From Streptomyces sp. SDr-06 (GTDB lineage Bacteria > Actinomycetota > Actinomycetes > Streptomycetales > Streptomycetaceae), in NCBI RefSeq assembly GCF_003324565.1, contig NZ_QOLA01000006.1, positions 248,001 through 312,000 of the forward strand: 64,000 nt of DNA, in the 5' to 3' direction. A program made the translations under genes and the position numbers. The notes below the pieces were generated by a model, which saw only the letters and a list, made by a program, of their open reading frames with translations, had not been told where the DNA came from and did not search any database. The stretch's first letter is position 1; every line of letters starts with the position of its first letter. This document shows positions 32,519 to 42,100 of the stretch, in pieces.

Positions 32519-32938
32519 TCAGCCCGCGGTCAGGACCTCGGTGAGGAAGGCGTCCACGTCGACCTCCTCCGCCCCCGGGGGCACGGCTTCGTAGGTCCGG
32601 TCCAGGAAGCCCCGCAAAGCGGGTTCCCAGGCGAAGAAGACCGCGCGGCCCCACACGCCGTCAAGGCCGCACCCCGCCAGTTCGATGCGGGCCTCACGCC
32701 GGTCCGCGTCGACTCGCGGGGCGATCCGTACGTCTCCGTCGCCGACCTCCTGTGTCAGGCCCCGGTCGAGCAGGTCGCGCTCGATCGTCCAGGTGACGGC
32801 GACGTCCTCCTGCAACTCGAAGCAGACCCGGATCGCGTAGGGATCCTGCTCCTCGTACAGCAACTGGGTGACCAGCGGGAGCCGCTCGGTCCCGTCGACT
32901 TCCAGATTCATGAACACGGTCTCGCACAACGAACTCAC
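32519..32938 (-). CDS. SsgA-family sporulation/cell-division regulator (SALP)
   Basis: 139 residues from GTG 32938, with GGAGG seven nt upstream. The family signature LPLVTQLLYEEQDPYAIRVCFE near the N-terminus corresponds to the LPLPAxLRYDxxDPYAV segment of SsgA/SsgB, and VTWTIERDLL follows. SALPs are found only in morphologically complex actinomycetes and steer septum placement, peptidoglycan synthesis and autolytic spore separation. It sits just downstream of a SigB-type sigma gene in the same direction, 112 nt away, and may be under stress-sigma control. Confidence 0.9.
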   Translation of the reverse strand: MSSLCETVFMNLEVDGTERLPLVTQLLYEEQDPYAIRVCFELQEDVAVTWTIERDLLDRGLTQEVGDGDVRIAPRVDADRREARIELAGCGLDGVWGRAVFFAWEPALRGFLDRTYEAVPPGAEEVDVDAFLTEVLTAG

Positions 32939-33050
32939 AGATCGCCTCCAGCGCTCGGGCCCGGGCCGACGGAAACTGGTCCCCCGAGGGAACCCAGAAG
33001 CGGCGGCGGGGTCCGGCCCACCTCGGAACCCCGCCGCGCCGCCGCCGCGG

Positions 33051-33959
33051 TCAGGCGTCTGTGAGGGGTTCCTCGGCCATCCCGGCACGGAGCTTGGCCA
33101 GGATGCGCGACAGCAGCCGGGACACCTGCATCTGCGAGACACCGAGCTCCGCACCGATCTCGGCCTGCGTCAGCTCCCGCCCGAACCGCATGCTCACGAT
33201 CCGCCGCTCCCGCTCGGACAGCTCACCCATCAACGGAGCCAGCGCCGAGAGGTTCTCCACCTTCTCCATGCCCGGATCCTCCTCACCGATGAAATCGACG
33301 AACGTGCGGCTGCGGCTGTGCGCAGTCCCGCCCGTCTCTTCCGCGTCGGCGGACATGTCGAGGGAGCCGGCCGTGTAGCCGTTGGCGGCGACGAGGCCTT
33401 CGACGACCTCTTCCTCGTCCAGCTTCAGGTGGGCCGCCAGTTCGCGCACCGTCGGATCGCGGTCCAGCTCACGCGCCAGGCTCTCCTTGGCCTTGGCGAT
33501 GTCGACGCGCAGCTCCTGCAAACGGCGCGGCACATGCACCGCCCACGTGGTGTCACGGAAGAACCGCTTGATCTCCCCCACGATGTACGGCACCGCGAAC
33601 GACGTGAACTCCACCTCACGCGACAGCTCGAACCGGTCGATCGCCTTGATCAGACCAATGGTCCCGACCTGGACCACGTCCTCCATCTCACCGCTGCCCC
33701 GATTACGGAACCGCCCCGCGGCAAACCGCACCAACGACAGATTCATCTCAATCAGCGTATTCCGCGCGTACTGGTACTCGGGCGTGCCCTCCTCCAGCAC
33801 CTGAAGCCGCTCGAAGAAAACCTTCGACAACTCCCGCGCGTCCTTCGGCGCGACCTTCCCCGCATCCTCCACCCAGGGCAACTCCTCCACCCCGGGCTCC
33901 ATGGTCGTGGCCGCTGCCCGGTCCGCCTGCTCCCGTGCCGTCATCCGCGCCGCCGCCAT
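33051..33959 (-). CDS. RNA polymerase sigma factor, SigB/SigF family
   Basis: 302 residues from ATG 33959 (GGGAGG eight nt upstream). Region 2 holds YARNTLIEMNLSLVRFAAGR and the MEDVVQVGTIGLIKAIDRFE motif; EFTSFAVPYIVGEIKRFFRD and VHVPRRLQEL are those of SigB/F/G group 3 sigma factors; region 4 has LTQAEIGAELGVSQMQVSRLLSRI. In Streptomyces about nine paralogues control osmotic, oxidative and developmental responses and are held by HATPase anti-sigma kinases. A candidate anti-sigma kinase gene lies just upstream (34094-34504). Confidence 0.93.
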   Translation of the reverse strand: MAAARMTAREQADRAAATTMEPGVEELPWVEDAGKVAPKDARELSKVFFERLQVLEEGTPEYQYARNTLIEMNLSLVRFAAGRFRNRGSGEMEDVVQVGTIGLIKAIDRFELSREVEFTSFAVPYIVGEIKRFFRDTTWAVHVPRRLQELRVDIAKAKESLARELDRDPTVRELAAHLKLDEEEVVEGLVAANGYTAGSLDMSADAEETGGTAHSRSRTFVDFIGEEDPGMEKVENLSALAPLMGELSERERRIVSMRFGRELTQAEIGAELGVSQMQVSRLLSRILAKLRAGMAEEPLTDA

Positions 33960-34093
33960 GAGGACAACCTCCCTAGTCACCATGCTCCATCTGTCGAAGC
34001 CACCGGGTGCCCCCGACGATCCGGATCATGCATCGTGTCCCCCGAGTGGCTGAACATCACCGCATGAACCGGCTCCTGACAGTGCGTCGCCCG

Positions 34094-34504
34094 TCAGCGG
34101 GGCAGTGCCACGCAGACGTCCTTGCCTCCGTCGACGCACGGGATGACGGACACGCTGCGCGCGAGATGGCGGACCAGTGGCCAGCCGAAACCGCCCTCGT
34201 ACCCGGTGAGGTCGGGCGGGCGCTCCCGCGGCGGATCGGGGCTGGGGTCGCGCACACTGACGTGCAGCGTGCTGCGGTCGGCGGCGAACCGCAGGGCGAT
34301 GGCTCCGCCCGCGTGCCGCACCGCGTTCGTGACGAGTTCGGACACGACGAGCACCACGTTCTCGGCGTTCTCACGAGATGGCCGGGGCACCAGCGCGGAG
34401 AGGAAGGTGCGCGCCGCGTCACGGGCCTCGGCCGGGGTGGCCGGTCCTGTAGTCCGTTGGGCGGAGCCTGGCGAATGGCTGGTGCTGACAGTCGGGCGCG
34501 CCAT
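34094..34504 (-). CDS. Anti-sigma regulatory factor, HATPase (RsbW-like serine kinase)
   Basis: 136 residues from ATG 34504. N-box VVSELVTNAVRHAGG and the G-box YEGGFGWPLVRHLAR of the GHKL fold, small enough to be a single domain. These kinases bind a SigB-type sigma factor or phosphorylate a STAS anti-anti-sigma. The gene is upstream of the sigma-factor gene in the same direction, with a gap of 134 nt. No anti-anti-sigma protein is adjacent; STAS-bearing candidates occur at 43934. Confidence 0.88.
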   Translation of the reverse strand: MARPTVSTSHSPGSAQRTTGPATPAEARDAARTFLSALVPRPSRENAENVVLVVSELVTNAVRHAGGAIALRFAADRSTLHVSVRDPSPDPPRERPPDLTGYEGGFGWPLVRHLARSVSVIPCVDGGKDVCVALPR

Positions 34505-34642
34505 GATCGAAACCCCCTGGGGATTTGCCCGTAGATATAGGTGTACCGAGCCTCCTGCCCCGCATCGCCTTGGCCGAACGTGTACGCTCCAGGCCGGATT
34601 CCGGCCGGTTCTGATCCCTCGCCGCCTCGGTCCGGGCGCGGT

Positions 34643-36277
34643 TCAGGCTTCCGGCACCGATGCCTGGGGAGATCCATCGCTGTCCGCTTCGGCGGCTTTT
34701 GCCACGTCGCGGGCCATTCCGCCGAAGACGACGGCATGGAACGGGGAGACGCTCCCCCAGTACGCGTGACCGAGCAGCCCGCGCGGATGGAACACCGCCC
34801 TCTGCCGGTAGCGGCTCCGCCGGTGTCTGTCCTCCTCGATGCCCATTTCCAGCCAGGCGAGACCGGGCAGCCTCATCTCGGCCCGCAGACGCAGGAGTCG
34901 GCCGGGCACGAGCTCCTCGACCCGCCAGAAATCCAGCGAGTCGCCGACCCGCAGCCGGCGCGCGTCACGGCGTCCGCGCCGAAGTCCGACGCCGCCCGCG
35001 AGCCGGTCGAGCCAGCCGTGCGTCGCCCAGGCCAACGGGAAGGAGTACCAGCCGTGTTCACCGCCGATCCCTTCGACCACCCGCCACAGCGCCGCGGCCG
35101 GAGCCTCGACATCACGCTCGCGGACGTCGGTGTAGAGGCTGCCACCTGCCCAGTCGGGGTCGCTGGGCAACGGGTCGCTGGGGGCGCCGGGCACGGAGGC
35201 GTTCGACCAGCGCGTCGCGACCTGGGCCTCACGCACCCGCCGCAGAGCGAGTTCGAGGGCCTCGTCGAAGCCGAGCGGAGCGCCTGGTTCGTCGGGCACG
35301 TACTGGACGATGTCGCGTTCGCCGCAGACCACTTCGTAGCGCAAGGACTCCGCCAGTGGCCGGGCGACCGACGGCGGCTCCGGGGTGACCAGGCCGATCC
35401 AGTGGCTGGACAGTCCGGGGCTGAGCATCGGCACGGGCAGGATCAGCCGGTGCCGCAGACCGGCGACCTTCGCGTACCGCTCCATCATGTCCCGGTACGT
35501 CATGACGTCGGGGCTCCCGATGCCGAAGGCCCGGTTGAACTCCTGGGGCATCCCGGCACCGGCCACCAGGTACCGCAGCACGTCGCGGATGGCGATCGGC
35601 TGGATGCGGGTCGCGACCCAGCTGGGGGTCACCATCACCGGCAGGCGCTCGGTCAGATAGCGCAGCATCTCGAAGGAGGCCGAGCCCGAACCGATGACGA
35701 CGGCCGCGCGCAGCACGGTCGCCGGCACCGGGGAGGCGAGGAAGATCTCGCCCACCTCGGCGCGCGAGCGCAGATGGGGTGACAGGTCCTGCACGGGCAC
35801 GCCGGGCGGGGTGAGCCCGCCGAGGTAGACGATGCGCCGCACACCGGCCTCGGCGGCCGCGTCGGCGAAGAGGTGGGCGGCGCGGCGGTCGGTCTCCTCG
35901 AAATCGGCCCCCGAACCGAGCGCGTGCACCAGGTAGTACGCGACGTCCATGCCGCGCAGCGCGTCCGCCACGGAGTCCGGGTCGGTGACGTCGCCGCGCA
36001 CCACCTCGACCCGTGGGGCCCACGGCTGGTCGCGGAGCTTGTCGGGCGACCGTGCCAGGCAGCGCACGCGATGGCCCGCCTCAAGGAGCTCGGGCACCAG
36101 TCGGCCGCCCACGTACCCCGTGGCGCCGGTCACCAGGCAGGCGAACTGCCCCGGTCGCCGTCTCGTCCCGTCCGCTGCGTCCTCTGGGCACCCGCTCTCC
36201 GTACGGGCGCCCCGCCGCCGGTACCGGACCGTACGCCGGGCACGAGGGCGCCGCTGTCGACGAGTACACCGTGACAT
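34643..36277 (-). CDS. SDR (NAD(P)H-binding) protein with C-terminal DUF2867
   Basis: 544 residues from ATG 36277 (GGGGGAG upstream, close). After a basic N-terminal stretch of about 50 residues comes a Rossmann domain, VTGATGYVGGRLVPELL, LARSPDKL, RGDVTDPDSV, YYLVHALGSGADFEETDR, then a C-terminal DUF2867 region with the WYSFPLAWATHGWLDRL and DFWRVEELVPGRLLRLRAEM motifs. This fused architecture is widespread in actinobacteria; its function is not established, and both nucleotide-sugar and quinone or ubiquinol-related roles have been proposed for SDRs of this type. It precedes the anti-sigma gene in the same direction. Confidence 0.85.
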   Translation of the reverse strand: MSRCTRRQRRPRARRTVRYRRRGARTESGCPEDAADGTRRRPGQFACLVTGATGYVGGRLVPELLEAGHRVRCLARSPDKLRDQPWAPRVEVVRGDVTDPDSVADALRGMDVAYYLVHALGSGADFEETDRRAAHLFADAAAEAGVRRIVYLGGLTPPGVPVQDLSPHLRSRAEVGEIFLASPVPATVLRAAVVIGSGSASFEMLRYLTERLPVMVTPSWVATRIQPIAIRDVLRYLVAGAGMPQEFNRAFGIGSPDVMTYRDMMERYAKVAGLRHRLILPVPMLSPGLSSHWIGLVTPEPPSVARPLAESLRYEVVCGERDIVQYVPDEPGAPLGFDEALELALRRVREAQVATRWSNASVPGAPSDPLPSDPDWAGGSLYTDVRERDVEAPAAALWRVVEGIGGEHGWYSFPLAWATHGWLDRLAGGVGLRRGRRDARRLRVGDSLDFWRVEELVPGRLLRLRAEMRLPGLAWLEMGIEEDRHRRSRYRQRAVFHPRGLLGHAYWGSVSPFHAVVFGGMARDVAKAAEADSDGSPQASVPEA

Positions 36278-36573
36278 CCGCTCCCCCGTCAGGGCCGGAC
36301 ACCACGCTGAGGCCGGTGACGAGGAGCCGGGGCGGGCCGGCGGCCGGCCCGGCGTCCCGGCGCGACCGGCCCTTCGGCTGGGCACGGGCCGACTTCACCG
36401 GTGTTGCGCAGATCACATGCATGACATCGCGGGGTGGGGGCACTCGACTGGCAAGCCCCCTCAGGGCCAGGCGCCCCCCGACCTGGTCCGGGCTCGCGGC
36501 CCCGGCATCCACCCCCCTCTCCCGGATGCGCGGGGCCGCACCATGTCCGGCCGTCCGCCGGGTACGGCGCCCG

Positions 36574-39057
36574 TCACCGCACGGTGACCCCGATCAGACA
36601 CGTGTCGTCGTCCGTGTCCGCGTTGGTGTAGCGCAGCAGGTGGTCGAGCCGGTCCTCGAGGTGGCTGCCCCCGCCCAACAGGCCGGGATTCCCCGCGACT
36701 TGGAGCAGGCCCTCCAGGGAGTCCTGCACCGACCGGTCACGCCGTTCGATCAGCCCGTCCGTGTACATCAACAGGGTGTCGCCGGTCTCCAGTTGGGTCC
36801 GCCCCTCCTCGTACCGGGCCTGGCTGGTGGCTCCGAGGAGGATTCCGTCGAGCTTGGGCAGGGCGCCGGCCTGACCGTCCCGCAGCAGGACGGGCGGCAG
36901 GTGTCCGGCCCTGGCCCAGCGCAGTTGACGCGAGTCCGGGTCGTAGAGGCCGCAGACCGCGGTCGCCGTCACGTGGTCGGTGAGGTGGTGGGTGACGGTG
37001 TTGAGCCAGGCCAGGAGCTGCGCGGGGCCGGCGCCGGTGGTGGCGAGGCCGCGCAACGCGTTGCGGAGGGCGACCATGCCGGTGGCCGCCTCGATGCCGT
37101 GCCCGGCCACGTCGCCCACGCACAGGAGCACCTGCCCCGAGGGCAGCGCCACGGCGTCGTACCAGTCGCCGCCGACCAGGTGGTCCTTCTCGGCGGGCCG
37201 GTAGCGGACGGCCACGCTCAGGTTGTGCAGGTCCACGGGGCCGTGGCTGGGCGGCATGATGGCGTGCTGCAGGCGGAGCGCGAGCCGGTTGCGTTCGGCC
37301 GTCTCCTGCTGGCTCTGGGCGAGTTGGTCGCGGGTCGCCGCGAGGGCGACCTCGGTCCAGTGCTGGGCGGAGACGTCCTGGTAGGCGCCGCGCACCGCGG
37401 TGACCCGGGCGTTGTCGTCGAGTACGGGTTCGGCGACCACCCGGATGTGCCGGGGCACGCTGTCGGCGCGCTGGAGCCTGAAGGCGGTGGAGGCGGGCCG
37501 CTGGTGGTGCAGCAACGAGCGCAGGAACCGGCCGAGGGAGTGGGCGTCGTCGGGGTGGACGTGCGCGGCCAGCTGATCCAGGGGGATCGGCTGGGCGGTG
37601 GGCGCCAGGCCGTGCAGGTCGAAGAGGGTCTCATTCCAGGCGATCTCGCCGGTGAGGAGGTTCTCCTCGAACCCGCCGATCCGGCCCAGGCGTTGGGCGT
37701 GCTGCAACAGGCTGGCGACCTTCGGGGCCCCCTCGTCCAGGCGCCAGACCACCAGGACATGGGTTCCCTGGCGGCTGACGCTGACCTGCGCCTGCGTGGC
37801 CAGCGAGACGGTGTCGACGACGGCGGCGAGCCGCATGCGCTCGGCACGGAAGGGCTCACCGGTGGCCAGGACGTGCTCCACCTTGTCGAAGAGGCCGCCC
37901 GGCTCGGCCGCCAGCGGGTAGGCGTCCAGGAGCCGGGCGCCCGCGATCAGGTTCCGCGGTCGGCCGGCGAAGTCGACGAAGCTCGGATTGACGTGCCGGA
38001 TCAGGAAGTCGGCGGGCGTGTCCGCCGAGTCGAGGAGGGGCTCAAGGACGAGACAGGGGTCGTTGAGCCCGTCGGTGAGGTCGAGCAGTTCGGTCAGCCG
38101 GGGATCGGCGGGCGGGCTGGTGCGGGGGCCGGGATCGGGCAGCGGATGGGTCTCCAGTGCCACCGCGCACAATTCGGCCAGCACCTGCACCTGCCGCTCG
38201 ACGGACTGCGACTGGTCGGGCAGCGTGTCGTGCCAGCAGATTTCGAGTACGCCGATGATGCGCCCGCCAGTACCGGCGGGGACCGCGATGCGGCCGCCAC
38301 CCAGTTCCCGCAGGCCGATGGACGGCAGCGCCGCCTCGGCGAGCGTGTCGTAGCTCGTGACGGCCCGGTTGTCGAGGGCGCGGCGGGCAGGCGTGGGCAC
38401 GCCGGGCGGCACATGGCACCAGCGGGCCGCCTCCCCGTCCGCGAAACCGGCGCTCCCGGCCAGGGACAGGGACTGGTCGGCGTTGGCCGCCCAGATCGCC
38501 ACGGCGACCGCGCCCAGCGGCGCCAGCGCGTGCTGGAGGATCGACTGGGCCACGGCCTGCGCGTCGCCCGCCGCCAGGGCGCCCGCCTCCACGCTGCGCA
38601 GGCGCAGGCCCACGGAGGCCTTGGCGGGGAGGTGCGCTTCGGCGACGAAGTCGCGGGCGACGTCGGCGATCTTGTCGCGGGTCGCCTGGTTGACGAGGTC
38701 GGCGGCCAGTTCCAGCGTGGAGAGCCCCGCCTGCGCGGCCAGGTTCTCGAGTTGCGCGGCGGCTTCGGTGGGACTGCAGGTCAGGCGCTCGACCAGGATT
38801 CCGCTTGCCAGCTCGACCAGCGCGCGGCCTTCCGCCTCGGCGTGTGCGCGCCGGAGTTGGTGGCGCAGCCGGTGCACCGTGTCCGCGAGCCGGCCGACGG
38901 CGACGGCGTCGCCGGGCACCGAGGGGGCCGGGCCCGCCACCTCGCCCTCGGGCCGACGGCCGGAGGGCAGGGCCGGCGGCTGCGCCGGTATGGGGTGACC
39001 CGGCTGGAGGCCCTGGCCACTGCCCTGTTCGCCCCGGGGCCGATGGGACCTGGACAC
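36574..39057 (-). CDS. ANTAR-GAF-PAS-PP2C (SpoIIE-type) phosphatase
   Basis: 827 residues from GTG 39057 with GAGGAG seven nt upstream. Residues about 75-125 resemble an ANTAR domain (ALVELASGILVERL, then AAAQLENLA). A GAF-like domain spans roughly 150-300, two PAS-like domains about 310-570 (the second with FDLHGLAP and HPDDAHSLGRFL), and a C-terminal PP2C/SpoIIE catalytic domain has VGGDWYDA, CVGDVAGHGIEAA and MYTDGLIERRD, with the metal-binding Asp residues. Such phosphatases dephosphorylate STAS anti-anti-sigma factors and free SigB-type sigma factors. It lies directly downstream of the giant histidine kinase gene (45 nt). Confidence 0.92.
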   Translation of the reverse strand: MSRSHRPRGEQGSGQGLQPGHPIPAQPPALPSGRRPEGEVAGPAPSVPGDAVAVGRLADTVHRLRHQLRRAHAEAEGRALVELASGILVERLTCSPTEAAAQLENLAAQAGLSTLELAADLVNQATRDKIADVARDFVAEAHLPAKASVGLRLRSVEAGALAAGDAQAVAQSILQHALAPLGAVAVAIWAANADQSLSLAGSAGFADGEAARWCHVPPGVPTPARRALDNRAVTSYDTLAEAALPSIGLRELGGGRIAVPAGTGGRIIGVLEICWHDTLPDQSQSVERQVQVLAELCAVALETHPLPDPGPRTSPPADPRLTELLDLTDGLNDPCLVLEPLLDSADTPADFLIRHVNPSFVDFAGRPRNLIAGARLLDAYPLAAEPGGLFDKVEHVLATGEPFRAERMRLAAVVDTVSLATQAQVSVSRQGTHVLVVWRLDEGAPKVASLLQHAQRLGRIGGFEENLLTGEIAWNETLFDLHGLAPTAQPIPLDQLAAHVHPDDAHSLGRFLRSLLHHQRPASTAFRLQRADSVPRHIRVVAEPVLDDNARVTAVRGAYQDVSAQHWTEVALAATRDQLAQSQQETAERNRLALRLQHAIMPPSHGPVDLHNLSVAVRYRPAEKDHLVGGDWYDAVALPSGQVLLCVGDVAGHGIEAATGMVALRNALRGLATTGAGPAQLLAWLNTVTHHLTDHVTATAVCGLYDPDSRQLRWARAGHLPPVLLRDGQAGALPKLDGILLGATSQARYEEGRTQLETGDTLLMYTDGLIERRDRSVQDSLEGLLQVAGNPGLLGGGSHLEDRLDHLLRYTNADTDDDTCLIGVTVR

Positions 39058-39102
39058 AAGCTCGCTCCTCAGGAGGTGGACGTTCGGTGACGCGGGGTGC
39101 CG

Positions 39103-42100
39103 TCAGGCGCTCAACTGCCGCTTGATGCGTGCGACCAGTTCGTGCGCGTCCACTGGCTTGGTGACGTAGTCGCTGGCGCCGGAGGCCAGACTCTTGTCCC
39201 GGTCGCCGATCATCGCCTTGGCGGTCACGGCGATGATCGGCAGCTCGGCGTGCTCGGGCATGGCACGGATGGCCGCAGTGGCCGTGTACCCATCCATCTC
39301 CGGCATCATCACGTCCATCAGGATCAGATCGATCCGGGGATGGGCGGCGAGCGTGTCGAGGGCGACCCTGCCGTTCTCGGCCTGCAGGACGGCCATGCCG
39401 TGCAGTTCGAGGATCCCGGTGATGGCGTACAGGTTGCGGTCGTCGTCATCCACCACCAGGACCGTGTGGCCGGCGAGCGACTTGTCGATGGTGGGGCTGA
39501 CCACGGTCGGCTCGTCGGCCCGCACCAGCGGGAGCACGTCGCCGGGCTGGTCCGCGCTCAGGTGCAACGCGATGCGCTCGCGCAGTTCGTCGAGGCTGGA
39601 GATGAGCTCCAACGGCTGCGAGGCCGCCCGCTGCTGGAGGGCGAGCTCCTGGTCCGAGCCGAGCCGCCGGTTGTTGTGGGCGAGCACCGGCACACCGCGC
39701 AGCGCGGCGTCATGGGCCATGTCCTCCAGGAACCGCAGCGCCGCGTCGTCGGGCAGGTCCAGCTCCAGGACCACGCAGTGGCAGGGCGTCGACGCCAGCG
39801 CCGCCGCTGCCTCATTGACCCCGACGGCCGCGGTGATCTCCACCGGTCCGCGGGGATCGCCGAGGTCGGGGTGGGCGGCCAGATCGCGGACGGCGCTCTC
39901 GGCGACCAGCGACAGCAGGCCGCGCGAGCGCTCCTCGACGACCAGCAGCCGCTTGGGCTGCACGACGTCCGGGGCGGGCGCGACCTGGTAGCGCGGATCG
40001 GGCTCGGCGGCGGCCTCCTCCTGCGGTGCGGCGGCCGGAAGGTGGCCGCTCTGCGCGTCGAGCTCCGCGTAGTCCGGCCGGGCGACCGGCAGGTAGAACG
40101 TGAAGGTGCTGCCCCGGCCCAGAGTGCTCTCGGCCGTGATCGCACCGCCGAGCAGGAAGGCGATCTCCCGGCTGATCGACAGGCCGAGGCCCGTGCCGCC
40201 GTACTTGCGGCTCATCGTGCCGTCAGCCTGCTGGAAGGCGCCGAAGACGGTTTCCAGGTGCTCCGGTGCGATGCCGATGCCGGTGTCCACCACGTGGAAG
40301 GCGATCACGGGGCCGCCGCGCCGGGCGGCCTCGGGCGCGAGCTGTTCGGAGAGCAGCTCGATCCGCAGCTCGACTCCGCCCTTCTCGGTGAACTTCACGG
40401 CGTTGGAGAGCAGGTTGCGCAGTACCTGGCGCAGCCGGTAGTCGTCGGTGAGCAGTTCGGTGGGCAGCGTGTCGGCGGTCTTCACCGTGAAGGTCAGGCT
40501 CTTCTGGCTGGTGACCGGCCGGAAGGTGGCCTCGATGTAGTCGAGCAGCTTGCGCAGCGAGATCTGCTCGGGGTTGACGTCCATCTTGCCCGCCTCGACC
40601 TTGGACAGGTCGAGGATGTCGTTGATCAGCTGGAGCAGGTCGGAGCCGGCCGAGTGGATGATGCCGGCGTACTCGACCTGCTTGGGGGTGAGGTTGCGGC
40701 CCGGGTTCTGGGCGAGCAACTGGGCCAGGATCAGCAGGCTGTTGAGCGGGGTGCGCAGCTCGTGGCTCATGTTGGCCAGGAACTCCGACTTGTACGTGGA
40801 GGCCAGCGAGAGCTGGTGCGCACGGTCCTCCAGCTCCTGCCGGGCCTGCTCGATCTCCAGGTTCTTCGTCTCGATGTCACGGTTCTGCGCGACGAGGAGT
40901 TCCGCCTTCTCCTCCAACTCTGCGTTGGAGGACTGGAGTTCCTCCTGACGGGCCTGCAACTCCTGGGAACGGGTCTGCAGTTCCGCCGTCAGGCGCTGCG
41001 ACTCGTCGAGCAGCTCGTCGGTGCGGGCATTGGCGATGATGGTGTTGACGTTCACGCCGATGGCTTCCATGAGCTGTTCGAGGAAGTCGCGGTGGATGGG
41101 GGTGAAGGCGTGCACGGTGGCGAGTTCGATGACGCCGAGCACCTGCTCCTCGACGACGATGGGCAGGACCAGCAGGCAGACGGGTTCGGTGCTGCCCAGG
41201 CCCGAGGAGACCGACACGTAGCCGGGCGGGAGGTCGTCGACGGCGATGGTCCGCCTGCTGCGGGCGGCCTGCCCCACGAAGGACTGACCGAGTTTGAAAC
41301 GAGCCCCCGGCGCGCCGTCCGGCCACGCGTACGAGCCGATGAGGTTGAGGTAGACCCCGTCCGGCGTCTCGTCGGCCAGGTAGAAGGCGCCGTACTGGGC
41401 GGAGACGAGCGGGGTGAGCTCGTCCATGATGAGCTCGGCGACGACGGCGAGGTCGCGGCGGCCCTGCATCAGGCCGGAGATCCGTGCCAGGTTGGACTTG
41501 AGCCAGTCCTGTTCCTCGTTGGCCCGGGTGGTCTCGCGCAGCGACTCCACCATGAAGTTGATGTTGTCCTTGAGGTCGGCCACCTCGCCGGAGGCGTCCA
41601 CGGTGATGGAGCGGGTGAGGTCGCCCTCGGCGACGGCGCCGGTGACCTCGGCGATGGCGCGGACCTGGCGGGTGAGGTTTCCGGCGAGCTCGTTGACGTT
41701 CTCGGTCAGGCGCTTCCAGGTGCCGGAGACGCCTTCGACCTCGGCCTGGCCGCCGAGCCGTCCTTCGCTGCCGACCTCGCGGGCGACGCGGGTGACTTCG
41801 GCGGCGAACGAGGAGAGCTGGTCGACCATCGTGTTGATGGTGGTCTTGAGTTCCAGGATCTCGCCGCGGGCGTCCACGTCGATCTTGCGGGTCAGGTCGC
41901 CCTGCGCGACGGCCGTGGTGACCTGGGCGATGTTGCGGACCTGGCTGGTCAGGTTGTGCGCCATGAAGTTGACGTTGTCGGTGAGGTCCTTCCACGTACC
42001 GGCGACGTTCGGCACCCGGGCCTGGCCGCCGAGGGTCCCTTCGGTGCCGACCTCACGGGCCACGCGCGTGACCTCGTCCGCGAACGCGGACAGGGTGTCG

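Noticed and set aside
32459..33064. Plus-strand ORF with a strong GGAGGAGGGG ribosome site and a MPDFNGARW start
   Set aside because: The start briefly recalls DUF397 proteins, but the frame lacks the expected Ser/Cys motif and runs antisense through the SsgA-like gene, so most of it is not coding; a decayed remnant cannot be excluded.
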